DNA of 57,229 nucleotides from a virus. A model generated the notes under the pieces. The model made no database searches, was not told the origin of the DNA, and saw only the letters and a program-made list of their open reading frames with translations. The translations under genes were made by a program, and so were the position numbers. The DNA lies in IMG/VR virus record IMGVR_UViG_3300005471_000018, positions 1 through 57,229 of that record; one strand, written 5' to 3'. This document shows, in pieces, positions 39,320 through 46,034 of the stretch (position 1 is the first letter of the stretch; every line of letters starts with the position of its first letter).

Positions 39320-40135
39320 TTGAACCTGAACCAGGAAGGCCTGTCCAAACTGGACAGCATGACCAAATATCCTTCCATCGGCACCTACCACGCCCTTGAC
39401 CCTGCCACCGGAATGTTGCAGGAGGACAAGGTGACCTCGTTTGTGGGGACGGTGGTGGTCACCGAAAAAATCGACGGATGCAACGCCCGGATCATCTTGC
39501 TGCCCAACGGAACCTACATCCTCGGATCCCGCGACACACTGCTGTACGCGCAAGGTGACCTGATCCAAAACCCTGCACACGGCATCGTCGACACGTTGAA
39601 AAACATCGGGGAACGTATCGCCGGGGCGGAACGCAACAACATCATGGTGATTTTCGGCGAGGTGTACGGCATCGGCAACGGGCCGTGGGGTAACTACACC
39701 AGCCGTAAGGAGGTCGGCGGGTTCCGGGTGTTCGATGTGATGACCATCGACAACTGGCCGGAGCTGATGGGTTCCGAGCGGGCCAGGTTGGCGTTGTGGC
39801 GTGAGTCCGGCGGGCAACAGTTTTACGCCGAGCCTGGCCTGACCAGGTTCGCCCGTGAGGCCGGTTTGGAGCTGGTGCCTAGGTTGCTGGTGGACCACCG
39901 TGAACAGCTGCCGACGACGTTGCAGGACACCCTGGATTGGATGTCGGAGATCCTTCCGGAGTCGCAGGCGAAGTTGTCGCCGGGCGGCAGCGGCGCACCG
40001 GAGGGTGTGGTGATCCGTTCGTGGGCCAGGTCGATCATTGTGAAGGCCAGGTTCAAGGACTATCGGAGCACGCTGCGCCGTTCCGCACAGAACGTGTTGC
40101 GGGAGATGGCTGCAGCAGATAAGGCCCCTGCATAG
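39320..40135 (+). CDS. RNA ligase (ATP-dependent nucleotidyltransferase)
   Basis: A 271-aa protein with covalent nucleotidyltransferase motifs: motif I K-I-D-G (Lys50 is the adenylated residue), motif III F-G-E-V-Y-G, motif IV E-G-V-V-I-R and motif V I-V-K-A-R-F. The overall pattern fits phage RNA ligases more than DNA ligases. TTG 39320 follows AGAGGGGAG. Lying inside the tRNA array, it could reseal tRNAs cut by host anticodon nucleases, as T4 Rnl1 does. Confidence 0.82.
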   Translation: MNLNQEGLSKLDSMTKYPSIGTYHALDPATGMLQEDKVTSFVGTVVVTEKIDGCNARIILLPNGTYILGSRDTLLYAQGDLIQNPAHGIVDTLKNIGERIAGAERNNIMVIFGEVYGIGNGPWGNYTSRKEVGGFRVFDVMTIDNWPELMGSERARLALWRESGGQQFYAEPGLTRFAREAGLELVPRLLVDHREQLPTTLQDTLDWMSEILPESQAKLSPGGSGAPEGVVIRSWARSIIVKARFKDYRSTLRRSAQNVLREMAAADKAPA

Positions 40136-40158
40136 ACCGCCGCAACGACCTATGCAGG
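40127..40158 (+). terminator. Hairpin overlapping the RNA ligase stop
   Basis: A perfect 9-bp stem (40127-40135 with 40150-40158), whose 5' arm contains the TAG stop. No T-run; may protect or process the transcript. Confidence 0.5.
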
Positions 40159-40196
40159 ATGAGGCAGGCCTAGTGGTGCAGCTGGGCCTGTCGCCT

Positions 40197-40271
40197 CGCC
40201 ATGGAGCACGGTCTGGTTTGTGCATCCGTCTGATAAGCGGAAGGTCCCAGGTTCAAATCCTGGCTTGGCGA
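40197..40271 (+). tRNA. tRNA-Ile(GAT)
   Basis: Acceptor CGCCATG/CTTGGCG with one mismatch, D-stem GCAC/GTGC, loop CTGATAA, T-loop TTCAAAT. Confidence 0.88.
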
Positions 40272-40353
40272 CGAGGGAGCCGGGGCTGGTTCTAGATTGG
40301 GCAGCCCCCATGAGGCGGGGAGGCGTGATGGGTTTGACTCCGCGAGAATTGAT

Positions 40354-40427
40354 GGCGCGTTGGTGTAGTTGGTTAGCATAGGAGTCCTTCAAACTTCAGG
40401 TCACGGGTTCGAGCCCCGTACGCGCTA
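40354..40427 (+). tRNA. tRNA-Glu(TTC)
   Basis: Acceptor GGCGCGT/ACGCGCT, loop CCTTCAA, regular T-arm. Confidence 0.92.
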
Positions 40428-40456
40428 CAACACCCAAACAGGTAGGGAGCACAGCA

Positions 40457-40741
40457 GTGCGAGAAAACGTGTGGTTCAAGTCGTCACGCTCTAACGGCGG
40501 CGATTGCGTCGAGGTGCAGTGGCACACGGCGGCTGGCTGCTATGACAGCAACTGTGTCGAGGTGGGATTTCAGACAGCTTCGGCGTGCGACGACAACGGC
40601 TGCGTCGGTGTGCACCTAGGTGAGGATGAAATTCTTCTCCGCGACACGAAAGACGGCGGGAAGGGGCCGGTGCTGAAGTTCACCCCCAGCGAGTGGGAAG
40701 CGTTCGTCGGCGGTATCAAGCTCGGCGAGTTTGACTTCTAG
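40457..40741 (+). CDS. DUF397-domain protein
   Basis: A 94-aa protein: W-F-K-S-S-R-S-N-G-G-D-C-V-E-V at the N-terminus, L-R-D-T-K-D-G and F-T-P-S-E-W-E-A-F at the C-terminus, the DUF397 pattern. The domain is essentially confined to Actinobacteria, where it is usually paired with an XRE regulator. The middle holds two extra short Cys repeats (C-V-E-V-G-F; C-V-G-V-H). It supports an actinobacterial host. Confidence 0.82.
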   Translation: MRENVWFKSSRSNGGDCVEVQWHTAAGCYDSNCVEVGFQTASACDDNGCVGVHLGEDEILLRDTKDGGKGPVLKFTPSEWEAFVGGIKLGEFDF

Positions 40742-40762
40742 CAGCAATGAGAGGAGAGCACG

Positions 40763-41122
40763 GTGTACGCAGAGGCGCAGGTTCGGGCGGGGATCGCGTT
40801 CCTAGATGAACGCGCCGACCACGAGTGGCGGCAGGAGATCAACCTGGAGACGTTGGACATGCGCGACGAGTATGCGTGTGTGTTCGGGCAGCTGTTCGGC
40901 GACTACACGACAGCGCAGAACCAGTTCGGGCTCACCGCGATTGAGGCGTCCGGGTTGGGGTTCTACCGCTGCGACGGGTTCTGGTGGCCGGTGCAGGAAC
41001 ACGAGACGGTCGGCGAGGGTGGTTTCGACGCTGAAGGGAACTGGTACATGTCGCCGTGGGAGTACCGCTACGAGCTGCTGACGGCCACATGGAAGGAACT
41101 TTTGCAGCCGGTGGCGGTGTGA
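40763..41122 (+). CDS. Unknown actinophage-type protein
   Basis: A 119-aa protein from GTG 40763 with A-G-I-A-F-L-D-E and L-E-T-L-D-M near the N-terminus, a layout seen in other actinophage proteins. An AGGAGAG box precedes it. Function unknown. Confidence 0.62.
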   Translation: MYAEAQVRAGIAFLDERADHEWRQEINLETLDMRDEYACVFGQLFGDYTTAQNQFGLTAIEASGLGFYRCDGFWWPVQEHETVGEGGFDAEGNWYMSPWEYRYELLTATWKELLQPVAV

Positions 41123-41199
41123 CCAAGGGTCTGTTCTGGTTTGTGGTGTTGGTCGTTGTCGTCCTTGCGGCGACAGCGGCCAATCTGCTAGGAATGTAA
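41119..41199 (+). CDS. 26-aa membrane peptide
   Basis: A hydrophobic peptide (F-W-F-V-V-L-V-V-V-V-L-A-A-T) starting by GTGA overlap with the previous gene and ending 10 nt before tRNA-Asp. Confidence 0.5.
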   Translation: MTKGLFWFVVLVVVVLAATAANLLGM

Positions 41200-41209
41200 G
41201 GTAGTTTAG

Positions 41210-41282
41210 GGACCGTTAGCTCAGGGGTCAGAGCATCGGACTGTCGATCCGAAGGCCACGGGTTCGAGACCCGTACGGTTCG
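41210..41282 (+). tRNA. tRNA-Asp(GTC)
   Basis: Acceptor GGACCGT/ACGGTTC, loop CTGTCGA, discriminator G as expected for Asp. An AAGGTAGTTT motif lies just upstream (41198-41207). Confidence 0.93.
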
Positions 41283-41284
41283 CT

Positions 41285-41377
41285 GAAGGCGGGGCAAGAC
41301 AACACCTTCCAGGTTGTCCCCCTTTGTCACAACAACCATGAGGTCGCCACCTAGCGGTTGAAAAGTGCCCCGCCTTC
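41285..41377 (+). repeat. Spacer closed by a 12-bp stem
   Basis: The tRNA-Asp to tRNA-Gly spacer is bounded by a perfect 12-bp inverted repeat (41285-41296 with 41366-41377), so the spacer would fold into one arm with an inner stem. Confidence 0.75.
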
Positions 41378-41380
41378 CTA

Positions 41381-41451
41381 GCGTCACTGGTGTAGTGGTC
41401 GCACGTGACCTTGCCATGGTCACGGAGCCGGTTCGATTCCGGCGTGACGCT
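41381..41451 (+). tRNA. tRNA-Gly(GCC)
   Basis: Perfect GCGTCAC/GTGACGC acceptor, anticodon stem TGACC/GGTCA with loop TTGCCAT. Confidence 0.93.
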
Positions 41452-41531
41452 CGTTTCCTTCTGTTCTTCCCCTTGGACCGGGCGGGCAGGAGAAACCCTC
41501 GGAGCCTGGCTAGAGACAGGCACCGAGGCAT

Positions 41532-41602
41532 GCGTGATTGGTGTAGCGGTAACACGCCTTCCTTCCAAGTAGGAACCACCAGTTCGATTCTGGTATCACG
41601 CT
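41532..41602 (+). tRNA. tRNA-Gly(TCC)
   Basis: Perfect GCGTGAT/ATCACGC acceptor, loop CTTCCAA; one mismatch in the anticodon stem. Confidence 0.9.
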
Positions 41603-41607
41603 CTGCT

Positions 41608-41689
41608 CCACCCTCCGGTCCAGGGCAGCTCGGGGCACACCACCTCAGAGCAGTCAGACATACGTATGCACCTGTACCCCGGAGGGTGG
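41608..41689 (+). repeat. Spacer closed by an 11-bp stem
   Basis: Perfect inverted repeat 41608-41618 with 41679-41689 encloses the whole spacer between tRNA-Gly and tRNA-Leu. Confidence 0.75.
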
Positions 41690-41695
41690 GGTCAA

Positions 41696-41769
41696 GCCCG
41701 AGTAGCCTAACTGGCAGCGGCGTCTGACTTAGGATCAGAAGGTTGGGGGTTCGAATCCCTCCTCGGGTA
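41696..41769 (+). tRNA. tRNA-Leu(TAG), short variable loop
   Basis: Acceptor GCCCGAG/CTCGGGT, anticodon stem TCTGA/TCAGA with loop CTTAGGA. Only 5 nt separate the anticodon and T-arms, although bacterial Leu tRNAs normally have a long variable arm. Confidence 0.85.
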
Positions 41770-41770
41770 C

Positions 41771-42334
41771 ATGGCAACTTGGTTCACTGCAGATCTACAT
41801 TTCGGCCACGAACGAATCATTGAACTGTGCAACCGGCCGTTCTCCAATGTGGACGAGATGAATACCGAACTGATCGACCGGTGGAACAGCCTGGTTGATC
41901 AGGGCGACAGCGTCTATGTTCTTGGCGATGTGGCCATGGGGAAGATCGCCGACACCTTGCCGCTTGTCGAACAGCTTCGCGGCACCAAATATCTGGTGCC
42001 AGGCAACCATGACCGGTGCTGGCCCGGACACAAGAAAGTCCGCCCCGCCGACATCGAAGCCTACAAACATGTTGGTTTCAAAATCCTTGACCCGCAACAT
42101 GTTTACGGCCGCTGGCTGCTGTGCCACTTCCCGCAGACAGGCGACAGCCACGACCGTGACCGTTACGCCGAACACCGGCCGACACTGACCGGCTACAAGG
42201 CGATCATCCACGGCCACGTCCACAACCAATGGAGAATCAACGCCCGGCAAATCAACGTCGGTGTAGATGTGTGGGGTTACGCCCCTGTCCACCTCAACCA
42301 GCTGCGGGAACTGATTGACTCTTTGTCCGGGTAG
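41771..42334 (+). CDS. Calcineurin-like metallophosphoesterase
   Basis: A 187-aa phosphoesterase with all metal-binding motifs: D-L-H-F-G-H (Asp8, His10), L-G-D-V, P-G-N-H-D, C-H-F-P and G-H-V-H. Family members cleave phosphomono- or diesters of nucleotides and nucleic acids. It starts 1 nt after tRNA-Leu(TAG) and ends 10 nt inside tRNA-Leu(CAA). Together with the RNA ligase it could heal RNA ends, but the substrate is unknown. Confidence 0.85.
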   Translation: MATWFTADLHFGHERIIELCNRPFSNVDEMNTELIDRWNSLVDQGDSVYVLGDVAMGKIADTLPLVEQLRGTKYLVPGNHDRCWPGHKKVRPADIEAYKHVGFKILDPQHVYGRWLLCHFPQTGDSHDRDRYAEHRPTLTGYKAIIHGHVHNQWRINARQINVGVDVWGYAPVHLNQLRELIDSLSG

Positions 42335-42397
42335 CCCAACGGTAGAGGCCGCGCTCCCAAAAAGCGTGGGTTGCCGGTTCGAATCCGGCTCCGGATA
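42325..42397 (+). tRNA. tRNA-Leu(CAA), C33 variant
   Basis: Acceptor GTCCGGG/TCCGGAT, anticodon stem GCGCT/AGCGT, loop CCCAAAA. Base 33 is C instead of the near-universal U, and the variable loop is short. The D-arm matches the other Leu genes. Confidence 0.75.
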
Positions 42398-42398
42398 C

Positions 42399-43415
42399 GT
42401 GATCGAAACACTGAAACAAAACACTATCAACCACATCGGCTTAGTCATCGACGGGTCATCATCGATGGCGCACCTATCCCGCGAAGTCATCAAAGTCGCC
42501 GACGCCCAAATCGCCTACCTAGCAAAACGATCCCAAGAACTCAAACAGGAAACCCGAGTCTCGGTCTACATCTTCAACCACATCGTCCGCTGCGTCATCT
42601 TCGACATGGACGTGCTGCGGCTGCCGTCGATCGCGCAGCTGTACGGCACCAGCGGACGCACCGCCCTGATCGACGCCGCCTTAAAATCCCAGCAGGATTT
42701 GGAAACCACGTCGACGATCTACGGTGACCACTCGTTCCTCACCTTCATCCTCACCGACGGCGAAGAGAACGAGTCGAAACACCCCGCCGGGATGCTCACC
42801 AAATATTTGCAGGCACAAGGCGACAACTGGACCGTCGCCGTCCTGGTACCCAACGCCACCGGCAAGTTCGAGGCGAAACGGTTCGGGTTCCCGGCGGACA
42901 ACATCGCGATCTGGGACGCCACAACAGTTGCCGGGGTCACCGAGGTCGGCGAAACGATCCGTAAGGCCACCGACAACTACATGATGGCCCGGTCGACGGG
43001 CACATTCCGGGGGACGCGTTCGCTGTTCTCCATGGGCAACGCCACCTTGAACAGCACGGCGGTGTTGCAGGCCGATCTGAAACCGTTGCGGCCAGGACAG
43101 TTCGTCCTCTTCGATGTGGATCAGCCGTGGGCGATCCGGGAGTGGGTAGAGTCGCGGGGGCTGCCCTACAACATGGGTTCGGCGTTCTATCAACTGACGA
43201 AGTCGGAGCTGATCCAGGCCCGCAAGGACATCCTGGTGCGCAACAAGAAAACTGGGCTGGTGTATTCGGGGGCGAACGCTCGTGCAATTGTCGGCCTGCC
43301 CGACGACGAGATCCGTGTCCGGCCCGAACACAATCCCGACTTCGATGTGTTTGTGCAGTCGACGTCGGTGAACCGTAAACTGGTTCCTGGTACCAAACTG
43401 TTGGTACTGCGGTAA
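42399..43415 (+). CDS. von Willebrand factor A-domain protein
   Basis: A 338-aa protein starting one base after tRNA-Leu(CAA). Residues about 10-190 are a vWA domain with a complete MIDAS: D18-x-S20-x-S22, Thr in S-G-R-T-A-L, Asp in L-T-D-G-E-E-N. The C-terminal ~130 residues are unassigned. vWA domains mediate metal-dependent protein contacts; Ro60 also ends in one, but this protein has no room for the RNA-binding TROVE domain. Confidence 0.78.
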   Translation: MIETLKQNTINHIGLVIDGSSSMAHLSREVIKVADAQIAYLAKRSQELKQETRVSVYIFNHIVRCVIFDMDVLRLPSIAQLYGTSGRTALIDAALKSQQDLETTSTIYGDHSFLTFILTDGEENESKHPAGMLTKYLQAQGDNWTVAVLVPNATGKFEAKRFGFPADNIAIWDATTVAGVTEVGETIRKATDNYMMARSTGTFRGTRSLFSMGNATLNSTAVLQADLKPLRPGQFVLFDVDQPWAIREWVESRGLPYNMGSAFYQLTKSELIQARKDILVRNKKTGLVYSGANARAIVGLPDDEIRVRPEHNPDFDVFVQSTSVNRKLVPGTKLLVLR

Positions 43416-43422
43416 ATCGAGT

Positions 43423-43496
43423 GTGTGTGTAGCTTAATTGGAAGAGCGGCCCGCCTCCAAAGCGGGAGGGCGCAGGTTCGATTCCTGCTGCATGCG
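43423..43496 (+). tRNA. tRNA-Trp(CCA)
   Basis: Anticodon stem CCCGC/GCGGG with loop CTCCAAA, discriminator G. The acceptor is built largely from wobble pairs. Confidence 0.88.
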
Positions 43497-43567
43497 CGCG
43501 GCCCCCCATTGGGGCACTGGTGCATGGCGGAGCCACCCGTTGAAGCCGGGATAAACACCGCCCCTAT

Positions 43568-43640
43568 TCCTCCATGGCGCAATGGGTAGCGCAACGCACT
43601 GTTAATGCGTGGGTTCTAGGTTCGAGTCCTGGTGGAGGAG
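43568..43640 (+). tRNA. tRNA-Asn(GTT)
   Basis: Perfect TCCTCCA/TGGAGGA acceptor, loop CTGTTAA, discriminator G. Confidence 0.94.
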
Positions 43641-43792
43641 CTGGGGAAAGCATCGGGAATAGCGGACCTGGTCTGTATGTGATGCGCACAACTGGGCATA
43701 GGTTGGATCCGCCTTTGCCACTGCTACCGGCTGCTAGCGCCGTATGCAATATAAAGGTTGTTGAGAGCTGGGTTCGAGTCCCAGTCCCCTAC
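43641..43792 (+). other. tRNA-like remnant or interrupted tRNA
   Basis: A clear T-arm (43768-43784, loop TTCGAGT) with 3' acceptor strand TCCCCTA (43785-43791) has no good 5' half beside it. A possible 5' part near 43642-43670 gives only a 5-bp acceptor match and a GACCT/AGGTT anticodon stem about 75 nt apart. It may be a decayed tRNA or one carrying an insert. It could not be assigned an amino acid. Confidence 0.35.
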
Positions 43793-43795
43793 CCA

Positions 43796-43866
43796 CTCGG
43801 GTTCGGCTAATGGCAGGCCGCCGGATTTTGGTTCCGGTAATTGGAGTTCGAATCTCTGCCCCGAGG
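43796..43866 (+). tRNA. tRNA-Gln(TTG)
   Basis: Acceptor CTCGGGT/CCCCGAG with one mismatch, anticodon stem CCGGA/TCCGG with loop TTTTGGT. Confidence 0.87.
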
Positions 43867-43878
43867 CAAAAGCCAATA

Positions 43879-44006
43879 GGGAAGTTAGTACTGGTCGGGC
43901 GAGAACGCTTGCAGAACGCTACGAAGGATGGCTGGCCGCAGGAAGAGCTATATGGCGGCCGAAAACTTCCCAGGCCCACAGACGCCGACAAGCACGTCTG
44001 TGGGCC
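43879..44006 (+). repeat. Inter-tRNA spacer with nested hairpins
   Basis: Perfect inverted repeats 43879-43886 with 43964-43971 (8 bp) and 43973-43984 with 43995-44006 (12 bp, 10-nt loop). The second ends 4 nt before tRNA-Gln(CTG). No gene in the spacer. Confidence 0.75.
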
Positions 44007-44010
44007 GCAT

Positions 44011-44082
44011 TCCAGATTCGTCTAACGGGTAAGACGCCGGGCTCTGGACCTGGAAATTGGAGTTCGAATCTTCGATCTGGAG
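44011..44082 (+). tRNA. tRNA-Gln(CTG)
   Basis: Perfect TCCAGAT/ATCTGGA acceptor, anticodon loop CTCTGGA. Confidence 0.92.
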
Positions 44083-44086
44083 CGCT

Positions 44087-44404
44087 ATGGAAACCTTCAT
44101 TTGGACCCTTATCGGCACCTATGTGTGCGGCGGAATGATCGCGGTCGTGGCCGTGATCATCGCACCACGGTCGTGGGAGAAATTCCCGCAGCTGAACAGA
44201 AGCCCCGGCCTTGACGCGGCCCTGCAACGGCAATGGGAAGGATTCAAAGCCGAGCACGGCTGCTATCCGAACGAGCTGCGTAAGCCGTGGAATTTGAAGC
44301 TGTGGTTCAACCAACGGTTCCCGTATTACCGGCTGTGTTTCCACCGCTGGTGCCTGCGATTCCAAACCTATGATCACAGATGTGAGCGACACCAGGACGA
44401 TTGA
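44087..44404 (+). CDS. Membrane-anchored basic protein
   Basis: A 105-aa protein starting 4 nt after tRNA-Gln, with an N-terminal transmembrane helix (about 3-27) and an aromatic, Arg-rich cytoplasmic part. Function unknown. Confidence 0.6.
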   Translation: METFIWTLIGTYVCGGMIAVVAVIIAPRSWEKFPQLNRSPGLDAALQRQWEGFKAEHGCYPNELRKPWNLKLWFNQRFPYYRLCFHRWCLRFQTYDHRCERHQDD

Positions 44405-44567
44405 CCCGGGGCGGCTGTGTGTGTGGCCGCCGTGCCGGGGGCCTCGCAAATGCTGGCAGTACGACTACTGCTGGTATTACGCCGACCCCCCGGAACACAA
44501 GGAAAAGCAGATGATCCGTGAGGCGGCGCAACGTAACCGTGCCGCCTTGGATCGGCTGGCAGATTGA
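44370..44567 (+). CDS. Small Cys/Trp-rich protein
   Basis: A 65-aa protein overlapping the previous gene by 35 nt, with C-V-W-P-P-C, C-W-Q and Y-C-W-Y. It ends 3 nt before tRNA-Ser(TGA). Function unknown. Confidence 0.5.
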   Translation: MITDVSDTRTIDPGRLCVWPPCRGPRKCWQYDYCWYYADPPEHKEKQMIREAAQRNRAALDRLAD

Positions 44568-44570
44568 GTT

Positions 44571-44654
44571 GGAGAGACTACCCGATTGGAGACGGGCGCA
44601 ATCTTGAAAATTGTTTGACCGAAAGGTTTGGGGGTTCGAATCCCTCTCTCTCCG
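44571..44654 (+). tRNA. tRNA-Ser(TGA)
   Basis: Perfect GGAGAGA/TCTCTCC acceptor, loop CTTGAAA, long variable arm, discriminator G. Confidence 0.93.
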
Positions 44655-44656
44655 CT

Positions 44657-44730
44657 GTGGCTGAAGCCGGTAGGTATTAGGCGCTGGTTTGTGGTACCAG
44701 TTCTCGTCGGTTCGAACCCGACCAGTCACC
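44657..44730 (+). tRNA. tRNA-His(GTG)
   Basis: Acceptor GTGGCTG/CAGTCAC with C73, anticodon stem CTGGT/ACCAG and loop TTGTGGT. The base before position 1 is T, so the usual encoded G(-1) is missing. Confidence 0.9.
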
Positions 44731-44756
44731 CGCATCAGAAAAAAGGGGGAGGCAAA

Positions 44757-44891
44757 TTGAAAGCAGTGTTCATCGTCGCCGCGCTGATAGGCGTCGGCCT
44801 GGCCGCCTGGTGGCTGATCATCCTCACCAACGCCGCACGAGACCGTATGCGGCGCATCAACAACAACCCACGGAAGAGAAGGTTCTTTTGA
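44757..44891 (+). CDS. Small membrane protein
   Basis: A 44-aa protein from TTG 44757 behind a GGGGGAGG box: one transmembrane helix and a basic tail. It overlaps the lipoprotein start by 4 nt, which suggests the two act together at the membrane. Confidence 0.6.
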   Translation: MKAVFIVAALIGVGLAAWWLIILTNAARDRMRRINNNPRKRRFF

Positions 44892-45847
44892 AACCCACAC
44901 GCACCTTGGCCGTCTTGGCGGCCGTCGCAGCCCTGACCGGTTTGGCTGCCTGCTCCACCGTCGCGCCCAACGACGAGGTTGGCCTGTACTACATGCAAGG
45001 GCCGTCCGACGGCGACGAGTTCGGGTTCTGCATCGACCCGTCCAAGGCAGGCGACTTCGAATGGAACAACGAAGTCATCTTCCTGCCGACGAATCTGCGG
45101 ACATGGGTCATCGCCAACCAGGACGGCGCGGACTCGAAAGACACCATCACCGTCTCAGCGAAACCCGAGGAGGGGCAACCTTCCGGGGTTCAGGTGAACG
45201 TGTGGACGAAGACGAACTTCAAACTGAACACATACTGCGACAAGAACGGCGGGGTGGTGCGCCAGTTCTGGGAAACCATCGGGCACCGCTACAACGCCAA
45301 CACCGAAGACGGCTGGAAGAAGATGCTGCTGGCCGAATTCGTTCCCACGCAACAGAAAATCATCGCCGATGTGGTGCGCCAATATTCGGCTGATGATTTG
45401 GTGGCGAACAAGAACGGCATCCGCACCGTCGCGCAAACCGATGTCGGTAAGGCGTTGGCGGTCGAGTTCAACCGGATCACCGGCGGCCCGTTCTTCTGCG
45501 GCCCCAGCTTCAACCGGGCCAGCTCGGAATGCCCGCTGCTGGAGCTGTCCATCATCAACGTGGAGTTCTCCGACCCTGGTATTCAGCAGGCCCGTAATGA
45601 GAAGCAGAAGGCTATCGAGTTGGGCGCGGCTAAGGTCGCTGCGGCGGAGGCTGAGGCGCGGGCGTTGGTGGCTGAGGCTCAGGGTAAGGCGGATGCGGCT
45701 GCGAAGCTGGACGCGTTGTACCGTTCGCCGGGCTGGTTGGAGTTGCAGAAGAAGATCACCGAGATGAACGGGTTGATCGAGGCGTGCAAGGTGGCTAAGG
45801 AATGCCGCCTGATCGTGGGGGCCGACGGCAACCTGATCATGGCGTAG
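44888..45847 (+). CDS. SPFH/band-7-like lipoprotein
   Basis: A 319-aa protein with a signal peptide and lipobox L-T-G-L-A-A-C (Cys about residue 21). A beta-rich SPFH-like domain follows, with D-G-W-K-K-M-L and a helical Q-Q-K-I-I-A-D-V-V, then a long Ala/Glu coiled coil (about 240-290) of the prohibitin/HflC kind. In bacteria such proteins organise membranes or control FtsH. A lipid-anchored form would face outside the membrane. A role in exclusion or membrane remodelling is inference. Confidence 0.72.
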   Translation: MKPTRTLAVLAAVAALTGLAACSTVAPNDEVGLYYMQGPSDGDEFGFCIDPSKAGDFEWNNEVIFLPTNLRTWVIANQDGADSKDTITVSAKPEEGQPSGVQVNVWTKTNFKLNTYCDKNGGVVRQFWETIGHRYNANTEDGWKKMLLAEFVPTQQKIIADVVRQYSADDLVANKNGIRTVAQTDVGKALAVEFNRITGGPFFCGPSFNRASSECPLLELSIINVEFSDPGIQQARNEKQKAIELGAAKVAAAEAEARALVAEAQGKADAAAKLDALYRSPGWLELQKKITEMNGLIEACKVAKECRLIVGADGNLIMA

Positions 45848-45854
45848 GTAAATC

Positions 45855-45942
45855 GGAGGGATGCCAGAGCGGGAATGGGGCCGGTTGCTAGCCGGTGGCT
45901 GCGGCGATGAGTCGCACGGAGGTTCGATCCCTTCTCCCTTCG
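45855..45942 (+). tRNA. tRNA-Ser(GCT)
   Basis: Acceptor GGAGGGA/TCCCTTC, anticodon stem GCCGG/CCGGT with loop TTGCTAG, long variable arm, discriminator G. Confidence 0.9.
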
Positions 45943-45948
45943 CACTTT

Positions 45949-46021
45949 GGGGTGTTCGACTAGCGGCTAAGTCGCCTGTCTCTCGAACAGGTCATCGCGG
46001 GTTCGAGTCCCGCACACCCTA
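45949..46021 (+). tRNA. tRNA-Glu(CTC)
   Basis: Acceptor GGGGTGT/ACACCCT, anticodon stem CCTGT/ACAGG with loop CTCTCGA. Confidence 0.92.
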
Positions 46022-46034
46022 CGCAAAAGAAACG

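Noticed and set aside
41198-41210. A promoter from the AAGGTAGTTT motif before tRNA-Asp (and the copy at 48012)
   Set aside because: The motif resembles the leaderless promoter -10 region, but no acceptable -35 box lies 16-18 nt upstream in either place.
42399-43415. Ro60 homologue as partner of the Y-RNA-like elements
   Set aside because: It has a vWA domain, as Ro60 does, but begins only about 10 residues before it, so the RNA-binding TROVE/HEAT domain is absent.
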